The notes under the pieces are model-generated. The model was not told the DNA's origin. It was given only the letters and a program-made list of their open reading frames with translations, and made no database searches. A program made the translations under genes and the position numbers. From contig JAAOYA010000008.1 of the NCBI GenBank assembly GCA_018221105.1, forward strand, positions 128,648 through 192,647: DNA of 64,000 nucleotides, given 5' to 3'. Source of the DNA: Candidatus Woesearchaeota archaeon (GTDB lineage Archaea > Nanobdellota > Nanobdellia > Woesearchaeales > JAAOYA01). Positions 1 to 7,455 of this stretch are shown piece by piece (position 1 is the first letter of the stretch; the number at the start of each line of letters is the position of its first letter).

Positions 1-174
1 TAGTTCTAAGTTAGAGTCTGATATTTGTGAAGCGTGGGCTAAATCATAGCATTGCAGTATTGTATAAAAGTTTTCTTCATCAATTATGAGTAATTCTCCA
101 ATTTCTATAGGACTGTCTTTTTTTTGTCTTGCAATTATTTTACCGGCTTGCCCGCCTATAACTTGTCCTCTCAT
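1..174 (-). CDS. HerA-type ATPase, N-terminal fragment (runs off window)
   Basis: The reverse strand opens at ATG 174 and reads without a stop to base 1, giving 58 codons. The start MRGQVIGGQAGKII, followed by SPIEIGELL and a CYDLAHASQI stretch, has the pattern of the HAS-barrel that begins archaeal HerA-family hexameric ATPases (DUF87). The ATPase core would lie outside the window, so this is a family call from the N-terminus only. An AT-rich TATA-like stretch (196-205) sits about 26 bp upstream of the ATG, so the transcript is probably leaderless. HerA proteins act in DNA end processing or as translocating motors; which applies here cannot be seen. Confidence 0.7.
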   Translation of the reverse strand, partial: MRGQVIGGQAGKIIARQKKDSPIEIGELLIIDEENFYTILQCYDLAHASQISDSNLEL

Positions 175-226
175 AAACAATGTTGTATTATTTTTTTATT
201 TAAGAATTATTGTTGTCAAAACTAAC

Positions 227-256
227 AAAAAAAAAATAGAAAAAAAAAGAAAAAAC
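227..256 (-). terminator. T-run terminator after the repeat protein
   Basis: On the minus strand, three T-runs separated by single other bases lie 15 bases past the stop codon of the gene at 271-504. Runs of T are the usual archaeal intrinsic termination signal. No hairpin is present. Confidence 0.5.
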
Positions 257-270
257 TATTGTTTTAAGCT

Positions 271-504
271 TTATTTTCTTCCGCGTGCCATTTGTGCACG
301 TGAAATATCGCCTTCTTTATCTACAAAATATAAGTACCCGCCTTCTTTTTTAACTCCGGCTTTTGCAACTTTTTCTACCTGTGTTGCTCCTTTTTTGCGA
401 CCGCCACGAGCCATTACTGCACGTGAAACATCACCTTGCTTATCGACAAAGTACAAATATCCACCCTCTTTTTTAACTCCTACTTTTGCTACTTTTTCAG
501 CCAT
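271..504 (-). CDS. Small basic two-repeat protein
   Basis: A 77-residue protein made almost entirely of two copies of a ~32-residue unit: KVAKVGVKKEGGYLYFVDK, then QGDVSRAVMARG, repeated as KVAKAGVKKEGGYLYFVDK, then EGDISRAQMARG. Each unit reads as two or three short beta-strands. The start is ATG 504 because a strong ribosome-binding site (GGGAGG on the minus strand, complement of 513-518) lies just upstream; the longer reading from 540 has no such site. I do not recognise a named family, although similar small proteins seem familiar from DPANN genomes. The strong site and basic composition suggest an abundant, possibly nucleic-acid-binding, protein; that is inference. A perfect palindrome lies over its probable transcription start (539-564). 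Confidence 0.75.
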   Translation of the reverse strand: MAEKVAKVGVKKEGGYLYFVDKQGDVSRAVMARGGRKKGATQVEKVAKAGVKKEGGYLYFVDKEGDISRAQMARGRK

Positions 505-538
505 GTGTATAACCTCCCTTGTTATTTGGTTAGCATGC

Positions 539-564
539 AAAAACTCTTATACTCGAGAGTTTTT
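539..564 (-). promoter_or_regulatory. Operator-like 9-bp inverted repeat over the transcription start
   Basis: AAAAACTCT (539-547) and AGAGTTTTT (556-564) are perfect reverse complements with an 8-base loop. On the minus strand a TATA box, TACTATATAATTC, lies at 568-580, which puts transcription start near 548, inside the repeat. The position fits a repressor site or a 5' hairpin in the ~45-base leader. Confidence 0.5.
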
Positions 565-614
565 GATGAATTATATAGTATTTTGACACTGCCACTATAA
601 AAGCTTTTCTCTTA

Positions 615-1331
615 TTATCGTCTAAAAACGCCTTTTTTTAGCTCTATTTGCACTATTTTATCAATGTCTTTTTTTCTTACTGCGCAACCATTTAACTTAA
701 TACCCCACAGTACTGATTCAAGCAATGCTTTTTTTGGCCTGTCAATGATTGACGTGTGCGGTAAGTACTTGTCTAAAAATCCGTGCTCGTAAGCCATTGT
801 TGCAAGCTCTACTGAGCGCAAAATTCCAATGTTTTTTATCAATTGTCGCATTTCTTTTAATTGAACATTGTCAACAAGTATTTTAGTGTGAAGTTTTCTT
901 TGAAGATGCTCGTGCAATTGTGCTGGGTCTTCGACTAGTTTTCTGGTTGTGCGCTCATCAACAACTAATGCTAGCGAGCCTTTCACTATTGCTGTGGCTA
1001 ATGCTTCCATTTCTCCAAAGTGCACTATTTTTATGCTTGTGCCGTGAGCTGAAAATATTGAGTTGGCAACTGTCAATAAATGAAAGGTTTTTTTTCTGAT
1101 TTGATCGTCATCAAGAACCACTAATGTTTTGTTTTTTATTTGTTCTAAAACTTGCAATGCTTCAAACTTGAATTGTTTAGTGTGAAATGGTTTGTCTACT
1201 AATTCTTTTTTTACTGATTCTGGAATGTAGAATTCTCCACCGAACAATTCTTTTAATGGTTTTAGTAGCCAAAGTAAATTATTTGTTGTCAAGCTTATTA
1301 TTGGTCCAGTATCAAAAACTATTGATTTCAT
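615..1331 (-). CDS. PIN-domain protein
   Basis: A 238-residue protein that begins with the PIN-fold signature IVFDTGPIISLT, with the first metal-binding Asp at residue 7. A later acidic patch, LVVDERTTRKLV near residue 125, matches the second acidic position of PIN nucleases. The C-terminal ~80 residues are an added helical region. PIN domains are metal-dependent RNases used in toxins, rRNA maturation and RNA quality control. It is far longer than VapC toxins (about 130 aa) and its upstream partner does not look like an antitoxin, so a housekeeping RNA role is more likely. It lies 12 bp after the gene at 1344-1889 on the same strand, so the two are probably co-transcribed. Confidence 0.75.
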   Translation of the reverse strand: MKSIVFDTGPIISLTTNNLLWLLKPLKELFGGEFYIPESVKKELVDKPFHTKQFKFEALQVLEQIKNKTLVVLDDDQIRKKTFHLLTVANSIFSAHGTSIKIVHFGEMEALATAIVKGSLALVVDERTTRKLVEDPAQLHEHLQRKLHTKILVDNVQLKEMRQLIKNIGILRSVELATMAYEHGFLDKYLPHTSIIDRPKKALLESVLWGIKLNGCAVRKKDIDKIVQIELKKGVFRR

Positions 1332-1343
1332 TTAATTTTTACC

Positions 1344-1889
1344 TTAACTTTTTCTGAATATTTTTCTTGCAAGTTTTAATCGTGCCAGCAAGCCAGTGTC
1401 TTTTTCACGCTCTATAAAACTTGTTTTTCCAACATAATTCATCAATTCCCACTGGTTAACATCAAGCACTGTTGCTGTTTGCGCCAGGCTTATTCCATGT
1501 TCGTAAATGCGACTGCCTTTTTTTATTCCTGATTGCTCTAGAACATGTTGAATATACATTGTTGTTTTACTATCGATTTTTTTTATTATGGTAAACAGGC
1601 TTTTGAGTGTTTTTAGAAATCCTCTGGAGTCTTGGTGTTCTAATTTTTTTATTGCTTGGTTTACTTCACCGTTAATGAGATGCAGGTTAATGTTCGGGTA
1701 ACGCTCTAACAGTTTTGCAAGAGCGTACACTATTACTCCAACACTGATACTGTCTTCATCTTGAAAAATACTGCTATTGTGCAATGTGTGATCTGATAAT
1801 TCTTTGATTCTCCTAAAATCCTGATGTGCAAGGGCTATTTTTAAATCTTTTAATAATTGCAATATATCTTTTCGTATTAATGATTTCAT
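1344..1889 (-). CDS. Hypothetical helical protein upstream of PIN gene
   Basis: A 181-residue protein with no recognised family. It is mostly helical: an N-terminal amphipathic part (MKSLIRKDILQLLKDLKIAL), a middle region with repeated Leu/Ile heptads, and a C-terminal part containing ELMNYVGKTSFIERE that could be a small helix-turn-helix-like element. No signal peptide or membrane segment is seen. It is the first gene of a two-gene unit with the PIN protein and reads divergently from the GTPase at 1943, with only 53 bp between. It may be a PIN partner; this is inferred from position only. Confidence 0.7.
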   Translation of the reverse strand: MKSLIRKDILQLLKDLKIALAHQDFRRIKELSDHTLHNSSIFQDEDSISVGVIVYALAKLLERYPNINLHLINGEVNQAIKKLEHQDSRGFLKTLKSLFTIIKKIDSKTTMYIQHVLEQSGIKKGSRIYEHGISLAQTATVLDVNQWELMNYVGKTSFIEREKDTGLLARLKLARKIFRKS

Positions 1890-1942
1890 AACTATATTCT
1901 AAACCATAAAGTATATAAACATTGAGGCTTGACTAACTTACA

Positions 1943-2581
1943 ATGTTAAAACGCTTAAAAAATGCTTTTAAAGGAGTTGGCGGATTATTTAATATTTTCA
2001 AACGACGTCGCCAATTAAAGCTTGGATTATACGGCCCGCCAAATGGTGGCAAGACAACACTTGCTAATCGTTTATGCGAAGAATGGCTTGGTGAAACTAT
2101 GGGATCAACTTCTAAGGTTGCTCACGAGACCCGTACTATTCAACAAAAAGAAAATGTTATAATAAAAAAGGGCAGCAAAACTATTAATTTTAATCTTGTT
2201 GACACACCAGGAATTGCAACAAAGATTGATTATGAAGATTTTGTAAAAGCCGGCATGAAAGAAAAGGAAGCTAAAAAGCGCGCTAAAGAAGCTACTAAAG
2301 GAGTTATTGACGCTATTAAATGGCTTGATGAAATGGATGTTGTCATAGTGGTCTTGGATGCTACTAAAGATCCTTACTCTCAAGTTAATATTACTATTAT
2401 TGGCAATTTGCAAGCTCGTGATATACCAGTACTTTTGGTTGGCAACAAAGTTGACTTAAAAAAGGCTAGTCTTAAAAAGATTCAATCTGCTTTTCCACAA
2501 TATGATGTTGTTGGCATTAGCGCGCTAAAAGGTAAGAACATTAATAAATTTTATGAGGCATTATTCAAGATTGCAAAATGA
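1943..2581 (+). CDS. Era-like GTP-binding protein
   Basis: A 212-residue small GTPase with all G motifs: G1 GPPNGGKT (31-38), G3 LVDTPG (~88), G4 VGNKVD (~165) and G5 GISAL (~193). It lacks the KH domain of bacterial Era. A basic N-terminus (KRLKNAFK, FKRRRQ) may bind RNA or membrane. Archaea conserve this GTPase next to DUF2073 and a zinc-ribbon protein, exactly as here: its stop overlaps the DUF2073 start by 4 bp and the ribbon gene follows 27 bp later. The function of the trio is not established; a ribosome-related role is often supposed. A TATA box (AGTATATAAAC, ~1909-1919) lies about 27 bp before the ATG, so the mRNA is leaderless. Confidence 0.9.
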   Translation: MLKRLKNAFKGVGGLFNIFKRRRQLKLGLYGPPNGGKTTLANRLCEEWLGETMGSTSKVAHETRTIQQKENVIIKKGSKTINFNLVDTPGIATKIDYEDFVKAGMKEKEAKKRAKEATKGVIDAIKWLDEMDVVIVVLDATKDPYSQVNITIIGNLQARDIPVLLVGNKVDLKKASLKKIQSAFPQYDVVGISALKGKNINKFYEALFKIAK

Positions 2582-2982
2582 GTGCAGATAAAACATTAAC
2601 ATTACAATTTGTTCCATACACTGAAATTGAGAGTTTAAGCTCTATTGGACGTATTAAAAAATTGTTGAAGATTGCAAAGGAGAATAAAATTGTAGTGCTT
2701 CTTGGAAGACTTAAAAAAGAAGAAGAAGCAGAGCTTATCAAAACTACTATGGAAGAGATTAATGAAGAGTTTAAAGGAATTGAACTTGCAGTTATTAACC
2801 CACAACAATCAAAGCAAGACTTATGGCGTCGAGTTCGCGGACAACTGGCCGACTTTTTGGTTCGCAATAGAGGTGGCTTCACAATTATTGGTCCTGCAAC
2901 TTTAGTCAAAGAAATAAAACGTGATCCTAATAAGATTCAATTACTTATGGCTGATAAGCCACTTAGCAAAAAGAAAAAGTAA
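2578..2982 (+). CDS. DUF2073 protein
   Basis: A 134-residue protein, the usual archaeal partner of the Era-like GTPase. It begins TLQFVPYTEIESLSSIGRIKKLL and has a central IVVLLGRLKKEEEAELIKTT stretch and a GGFTIIGPATLV segment near residue 100, with an alternating strand-helix pattern and a basic Lys-rich end. It starts inside the stop of the GTPase gene (ATGA overlap), so the two are translationally coupled. No catalytic motif is visible. The assignment rests on sequence pattern plus the conserved GTPase/DUF2073/zinc-ribbon gene order; the molecular role is unknown. Confidence 0.85.
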   Translation: MSADKTLTLQFVPYTEIESLSSIGRIKKLLKIAKENKIVVLLGRLKKEEEAELIKTTMEEINEEFKGIELAVINPQQSKQDLWRRVRGQLADFLVRNRGGFTIIGPATLVKEIKRDPNKIQLLMADKPLSKKKK

Positions 2983-3009
2983 TTAAATACTAACGGTTTT
3001 GTTCTCAGT

Positions 3010-3405
3010 ATGCCACACCAATGTGTTCGTTGCAATAAATTTTATGAAGATGGAGCTAAAGAGATCTTAAAAGGTTGTTCTTGTGGCGCCAGACTATTTT
3101 TTTATATTAAAAAAGAAAAATTAAAACAGGCTGAAGAAGTAATAGAACAATTAAAGCCTGAAGAGAAAAAACAGATTGAAAAGGATGTTTTTGATATTGT
3201 TGAAATTAAGCGTGATGACATGAGTCCTGTGGTTTTAGATTTTGAGGCTATTAATGTTCGAAAACCAGGAAAGTTTGAGATTGATTTAGTGCACTTGTTT
3301 AAAAAAGATCCTTTAGTTTTTAAGTTTGGTGATGGAAAATATGTTATTGATTTGGCAGAAACTTTCAAAACTGCTAAGAATGCTAGTTCTAAGAGAAGAA
3401 AATAA
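3010..3405 (+). CDS. Zinc-ribbon protein (DUF2072 type)
   Basis: A 131-residue protein with an N-terminal zinc ribbon: CVRC at residues 5-8 and a CSC pair at about 23-25, next to a hydrophobic LFFYIKKE strand. The middle is charged and helical; the C-terminal half (KPGKFEIDLVHLF, GKYVIDLAETF) looks like a small beta-rich domain. It closes the conserved archaeal trio with the Era-like GTPase and DUF2073. The CxxC/CxC spacing suggests zinc binding for RNA or protein contact. No function is established, and the rest of the protein shows no catalytic motif. Confidence 0.85.
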   Translation: MPHQCVRCNKFYEDGAKEILKGCSCGARLFFYIKKEKLKQAEEVIEQLKPEEKKQIEKDVFDIVEIKRDDMSPVVLDFEAINVRKPGKFEIDLVHLFKKDPLVFKFGDGKYVIDLAETFKTAKNASSKRRK

Positions 3406-3480
3406 AATTTTGCATACATAATTCGCACACATATATTTGTTAAGCAGTATTGTCTAAGAAGAGCTATTTTTGTATATCTT

Positions 3481-3497
3481 ACCGAAACATTTATATA
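3481..3497 (+). promoter_or_regulatory. BRE/TATA promoter of first exported paralog
   Basis: ACCGAAACATTTATATA combines an archaeal BRE-like element with a TATA box. Transcription should start near 3517, leaving a ~60-base leader that ends in a GAGGTG ribosome-binding site (3567-3572). The ten bases TATCTTACCG overlapping its upstream edge (3475-3484) recur at 8211-8220 beside the fifth paralog. Confidence 0.55.
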
Positions 3498-3577
3498 TGA
3501 GTATACACAATCGTATATTAATTTACGTTAGGCGTCATCCTGACATAAATTATTGCGATAGACGAAGAGGTGCTATA

Positions 3578-4348
3578 ATGAAAAACCTAAAAACAATAAT
3601 AATATTGACGCTTATAACTATAAGTGCGGCTATTGTTTTTGCAGGTGAGCCAGTAGGACCATCAACAAGCACAATTTTAACAGATAAGCTTGATGAAGGA
3701 GCCTACCCATCACTAAACATATCTACAATAGCCGGTAATGTATCAGAAGTAAACATGACCACTTGGGCAATTACAAGATCCTGGGCTGGTTTTTACGGTG
3801 ACGTTTCAGGTACCATAGTGCTTGCAAACAGCCTAAACCAAACACTATATGATTGGTCAGTAGCAGATCCCTCAGGTCAAATTTATGCTGCAAGAGTTGA
3901 CAGCATTACTTGGACAGATGTACTATGCGCATCATGGGACACTCTACAAACTGAAGGTCATTGGATGGGCGTAAACTATACAGACACCAATGGTAACTTT
4001 CCAGAAGACCACATCAATAACACGTTCTTTAATGGAACAGCAAACCCTAACAGTGGAAATGTTGAAAAACACCCAACATTCTATGTCAGTTCAGTAGAAA
4101 TACTAAACGACACTTGCTATAGGACAACATTACATAATAGCTCAGAAGAGAGCGAAGCAGATGTCTTTAGAGAAGTACTACTAGCCGACAGTTCAGGAAC
4201 AGGCAATGTGATATATACTGCGTTGTTAGAGCAAAGCGAAGACGGCTTCAACGGAGCAAACTGGGATTTTGAAATGCTAGTTGCTGAAGACGGCCACGGA
4301 ACAGACACCAGCGTAACACAGTATTATTTTTGGGTAGCAATCGAGTAA
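3578..4348 (+). CDS. Exported PxGP-module protein 1
   Basis: First of five tandem paralogs. ATG 3578 follows a GAGGTG site, and the 256-residue product has a classical signal peptide (KNLKTIIILTLITISAAIVFA). The mature chain would start near EPVGPS. It carries the shared module: WAGFYGDVSGTIVL, TLYDW, GQIYAARVD, a Trp-rich strand with Cys (VLCAS), a second Cys (NDTCYR), FREVLL and a final DFEMLV...YYFWVAIE. The two Cys could form a disulfide, and several N-x-S/T sequons suggest glycosylation. It belongs to subgroup A with the paralog at 7452. No known Pfam family is recognised. The same module ends the two giant surface proteins and starts the HerA-type ATPase, so a structural surface role is inferred. 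Confidence 0.8.
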   Translation: MKNLKTIIILTLITISAAIVFAGEPVGPSTSTILTDKLDEGAYPSLNISTIAGNVSEVNMTTWAITRSWAGFYGDVSGTIVLANSLNQTLYDWSVADPSGQIYAARVDSITWTDVLCASWDTLQTEGHWMGVNYTDTNGNFPEDHINNTFFNGTANPNSGNVEKHPTFYVSSVEILNDTCYRTTLHNSSEESEADVFREVLLADSSGTGNVIYTALLEQSEDGFNGANWDFEMLVAEDGHGTDTSVTQYYFWVAIE

Positions 4349-4398
4349 AGCAATAATGCTTTACTGCAAGTCCCAATGTTTTGCTGGGGAAAAAAGAG

Positions 4399-5136
4399 AT
4401 GACAATGAAAAAAAATAGTGCTTCCAAATCACTGCTGCTCTTTGTTAGTCTATTAGCAATAGCAAGCTTTGTATTGGCTGTGCCATCGGGACCAACCATC
4501 ACTTATATCTCTAACTCAACAAGCCCCTCTTCAGGTATTGGTTCGGAGCGTAGCAGTGATGAAGGAGGCACTATAACAATCCTTACACTAAACACCACTC
4601 AGCAAAACTATGGTTGGAAAGCGTACGTTGGAAATGTTTCAGGAAAACTAAGTTTAGATGATGTTAACAATTGGACTATTTATGACTGGTCAACATCCAT
4701 TACTACTGGAGAAGTTTATGTTAGTCGCAACCAAACAGTTGACTGGTTTAGCGTAAACTGCACTAATTATACTGAAAAACTCGCTGAAGATACATTTTTT
4801 TCAAACAATCAACAAGCAGAAGATAGTATTAACGTAACGTTTGCTTCAACAATACACAAACCTTTTATTGTTGCTGGGCGACCAATACAAAACAGCAGTT
4901 GTTATTCAACTGCAACTTATGTCAATGATACTGCGCAAATTCTTAACGAAACAACATCAATGTTTCAAGAGCTGCTATTAAGCGATGATGATGGCAATAT
5001 GGCCTACACCACTATTATGGAAATTGATCAGACAGGCTACGATAATAAAACTCATGATTTTCAATTAATTGTTGCTGAAACCCAAGCAAGCCAGATACCA
5101 ACACTATATTATTTTTATGTAGAACTAGGAAGCTAA
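4399..5136 (+). CDS. Exported PxGP-module protein 2
   Basis: Subgroup B paralog of about 245 residues. The start is ATG 4399 or ATG 4405; a TTG at 4381 is also open but less likely. Signal peptide ending in SFVLA, mature start VPSGPT. Module landmarks: WKAYVGNVSGKLSLDD, TIYDW, GEVYVSRN, first Cys in SVNCTN, second Cys in NSSCYS, FQELLLSDDDGN, and the closing HDFQLIV...YYFYVEL. It has many N-x-S/T sequons. It lies 50 bp after paralog 1 with no clear promoter between, so they are probably co-transcribed. Function unknown; see paralog 1 for the inferred role. Confidence 0.8.
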   Translation: MTMKKNSASKSLLLFVSLLAIASFVLAVPSGPTITYISNSTSPSSGIGSERSSDEGGTITILTLNTTQQNYGWKAYVGNVSGKLSLDDVNNWTIYDWSTSITTGEVYVSRNQTVDWFSVNCTNYTEKLAEDTFFSNNQQAEDSINVTFASTIHKPFIVAGRPIQNSSCYSTATYVNDTAQILNETTSMFQELLLSDDDGNMAYTTIMEIDQTGYDNKTHDFQLIVAETQASQIPTLYYFYVELGS

Positions 5137-5312
5137 AAGTTTTAGCTACCAGTTCTTATTTTTCTACTTAAAGCAATCCCAATTTTTAATTCTTTTTTTA
5201 AAAAACATATTTTCTTACAAATTAAGTATAAAAGAAACCATTTTTTTAGAAAGATATATAAAGAAGTTCCTACAAATTAAGTAATAACGGGTTTTTAGGC
5301 AGAGGGTTTTAA

Positions 5313-5801
5313 TTGCAACAAGAAAACATAGAAATAACAAGTGATAACGAGTTCTTACAACTACAGAGTAATCTATCAAAACTTCTAAAAAAGTACAACT
5401 TAACCCCCAATCAAGTACTAGCAATTAAACCTCTGCAAATACCCATTAGCATATTCTCAAACAATCAAAGCCCTCTAGAATCAGTTTGCTTACACCTTTT
5501 TACAGCTCACAACCTAAACTTAAAAACAATTGGCAAACTATTAAACAGAGATCAAAGAACAATCTGGTTAACTTTGCACAATGCTAAGAAAAAACTTTCA
5601 AAGCCACTAAAGCAGTCAAAATATTCAATCCCTATTTACTTACTTTCTAACAGAAAATATTCAATACTAGAGACTGTTGTAGCGTTTTTAAAAGAAAACA
5701 AAAGCCTTACCCTGACCCAAATAGGCGTTGTTCTAAACAAAAACCCCAAGACAGTTTGGACAGTATACAACCGTTATAAGCAAAAGGAGGTGAAAAAGTG
5801 A
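5313..5801 (+). CDS. Tandem helix-turn-helix regulator coupled to exported protein 3
   Basis: A 162-residue cytoplasmic protein with two copies of a helix-turn-helix resembling sigma-70 region 4: LNLKTIGKLLNRDQRTIWLTL (~72-92) and LTLTQIGVVLNKNPKTVWTVY (~135-155), each preceded by a helix with SxLE(S/T)V (SPLESV, SILETV). The start is TTG 5313, supported by AGAGGG seven bases upstream; no ATG is near. A TATA-like AGATATATAAAG lies at about 5247-5258. The stop overlaps the GTG start of the exported paralog at 5798 by 4 bp, so the regulator and surface protein are translationally coupled. It probably controls this locus; the target is not shown by the sequence. Confidence 0.7.
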   Translation: MQQENIEITSDNEFLQLQSNLSKLLKKYNLTPNQVLAIKPLQIPISIFSNNQSPLESVCLHLFTAHNLNLKTIGKLLNRDQRTIWLTLHNAKKKLSKPLKQSKYSIPIYLLSNRKYSILETVVAFLKENKSLTLTQIGVVLNKNPKTVWTVYNRYKQKEVKK

Positions 5802-6517
5802 AATTCAAAAACACCTCTAGCATTTTAGCAATCATAATGTTACTATTGATTGCAAGCTTAACAGCAGCCATACCAGCAGGCCCTCAAATATTATATAATA
5901 GCACAGAAACCGCTCCAGTTACGCCTGGAACATATTTGAACACTAGTGGCGGCACTTTCACAACATTACTAATTAATGGCACTACTCAAACTCCTCGCTG
6001 GAAAGCATACGCTGGTAATGTAACAGGCAAACTAACACTTGATGACTCGACTAATCAAACAATTTATGACTGGTCACTTGCAACTATAACTGGAGAAGTA
6101 TATGTTTCAAGAAACGACACAAACATTAACTGGAATGATTTAAAGTGTGCAAATCAATCAACTATCGGAGCTGAACAAAGCTATCTTAACATCAACAATA
6201 GCAATGCTGACAGTATTAACAACACATTCTTTAACAAAACCCACAAAACATTCTTTGCAGCTGGCAATTCAATAACTAATAGCACTTGTCAAGCAATAGC
6301 AACTTATGTCAACGATCAAGCCCAAGCAAGTAGTGAAGCATCGCTATTCCAAGAAGTATTATTGCAAGATTCAACAGGTAACCTGATATTTACTACTTTA
6401 ATCGAGGAAGACCAGCAAGGCTTTGATACTAGCACTTATGATTTCCAAATTATTATTCCTGAAGATGAGACCAGTCAAACACCTACACCGTACTATTTCT
6501 ATGTAGAATTAACATAA
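5798..6517 (+). CDS. Exported PxGP-module protein 3
   Basis: Subgroup B paralog of 239 residues starting at GTG 5798, behind an AAAGGAGG site inside the preceding regulator gene. Signal peptide LAIIMLLLIASLTAA, mature start near IPAGPQ. Module landmarks: WKAYAGNVTGKLTLDD, TIYDW, GEVYVSRND, Cys in DLKCAN and NSTCQA, FQEVLLQDSTGN, then YDFQIII...YYFYVEL. The module is intact and the frame is open throughout. Translational coupling to the tandem helix-turn-helix protein sets it apart from paralogs 1, 2 and 5. Confidence 0.8.
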   Translation: MKFKNTSSILAIIMLLLIASLTAAIPAGPQILYNSTETAPVTPGTYLNTSGGTFTTLLINGTTQTPRWKAYAGNVTGKLTLDDSTNQTIYDWSLATITGEVYVSRNDTNINWNDLKCANQSTIGAEQSYLNINNSNADSINNTFFNKTHKTFFAAGNSITNSTCQAIATYVNDQAQASSEASLFQEVLLQDSTGNLIFTTLIEEDQQGFDTSTYDFQIIIPEDETSQTPTPYYFYVELT

Positions 6518-6834
6518 GTTAGAAAAACAAAATATGCCAAATTCTATAGTTTGAAGGCCTAAAACCTTATAATTCATAAATTAATTAATCATTGAAATAA
6601 AAAATATAGAAAAATATATTAATGAAAGAATAAAAAATAATACAGAAAACAATTAAACTAAGTAAATAAAAAATAACAAAAATAAATGAATCACAAAAAA
6701 TAATTTAATAAAATAAATACTCTAATATAAATAATAAAATATTAAATTTTTTACAGTAATTAACAATAAAACGAAATATTTATATACTAGTTCTCTCCTA
6801 AGATATCTCAATATACAAAAAGGTATACCTGAAC
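6518..6834 (+). promoter_or_regulatory. AT-rich intergenic region with promoter and paired palindromes
   Basis: A 317-bp gap of extreme A/T content with no credible ORF. Its right end holds a strong promoter: CGAAATATTTATATAC (6773-6788), BRE plus TATA. Between the TATA box and the start codon at 6835 lie two perfect palindromes, AGATATCT (6801-6808) and AGGTATACCT (6821-6830), centres 21 bp apart. They cover the expected start site (~6810) and leader, so they may be the operator of the winged-helix regulator that follows. Confidence 0.5.
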
Positions 6835-7455
6835 ATGCAAGAAGAAAGTCTTTATTCAGCAACAAAATGGGACATCATACTCGAACTATCTAAAAAGCGC
6901 AGCTCGCCATTGGAGCTTTCTAAAAGCACCTCCACGTCTATCGCAAACGTAAGCCAGCAGCTGCGCTTTTTAGAACTTGCAGGAATTGTAAAAAGCCAGA
7001 GAATCTCAAACCGTGATAAAGGACAGCCAAGATTGCTTTACAGCCTTGCAGGAAATCAATCATTTCTAATAGCCACTATGCCAGGCTTTGCAGCAAAAAA
7101 ACGTTGTGAACTATCAACGCGCCAACGAATAATAATGAGTTCTTGGTTTTTGCAAGATCCGAGAATTCACAAACCGCTAGAAAAATTTGCAATAGCTATT
7201 GAAGATCAATTAAGCGATATTTTGTTTATTGGAATAAAAGAAGGTTATGAAAACGAACTAATCATTTTTAGCTCAAGCGCTACTGCTGCTGAAAAAATAC
7301 GCTCAACAAGCAGCAAAGTTAGTGACTTAAAATCTCAAAAAATCAAAGTAATTGCAAAGAAAGACAATCCAACAAATGCAGACTTTGAGAAATATCACGT
7401 TCTTCACATAGAAAATAAGATTCATCAAACACTCGGAGAGGAGGTTAAAAAATGA
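6835..7455 (+). CDS. ArsR-like winged-helix regulator coupled to exported protein 4
   Basis: A 206-residue protein with an N-terminal winged helix: KWDIILELSKKRSSPLELSK, then STSIANVSQQLRFLELAGIV as the recognition-helix region (~32-51), then the wing QPRLLYSLAG. The C-terminal half (DILFIGIKEGYENELIIFSS) looks like a small alpha/beta sensing or oligomerisation domain of unknown type. The stop overlaps the start of the exported paralog at 7452 by 4 bp, after a GGAGAGGAGG site. Palindromes at 6801-6830 suggest autoregulation. It is the second regulator in this cluster to be coupled to an exported paralog. Confidence 0.75.
   Translation: MQEESLYSATKWDIILELSKKRSSPLELSKSTSTSIANVSQQLRFLELAGIVKSQRISNRDKGQPRLLYSLAGNQSFLIATMPGFAAKKRCELSTRQRIIMSSWFLQDPRIHKPLEKFAIAIEDQLSDILFIGIKEGYENELIIFSSSATAAEKIRSTSSKVSDLKSQKIKVIAKKDNPTNADFEKYHVLHIENKIHQTLGEEVKK

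Noticed and set aside
86-586. A 166-codon plus-strand open frame at the left edge
   Set aside because: It runs antisense to the HerA N-terminus and to the two-repeat protein, both of which have clear start signals; its sequence is low-complexity and repeats only because the antisense gene repeats.
615-1889. PIN gene pair as a VapBC-type toxin-antitoxin
   Set aside because: The PIN protein is about twice the VapC length and the upstream 181-aa protein has no antitoxin DNA-binding domain.
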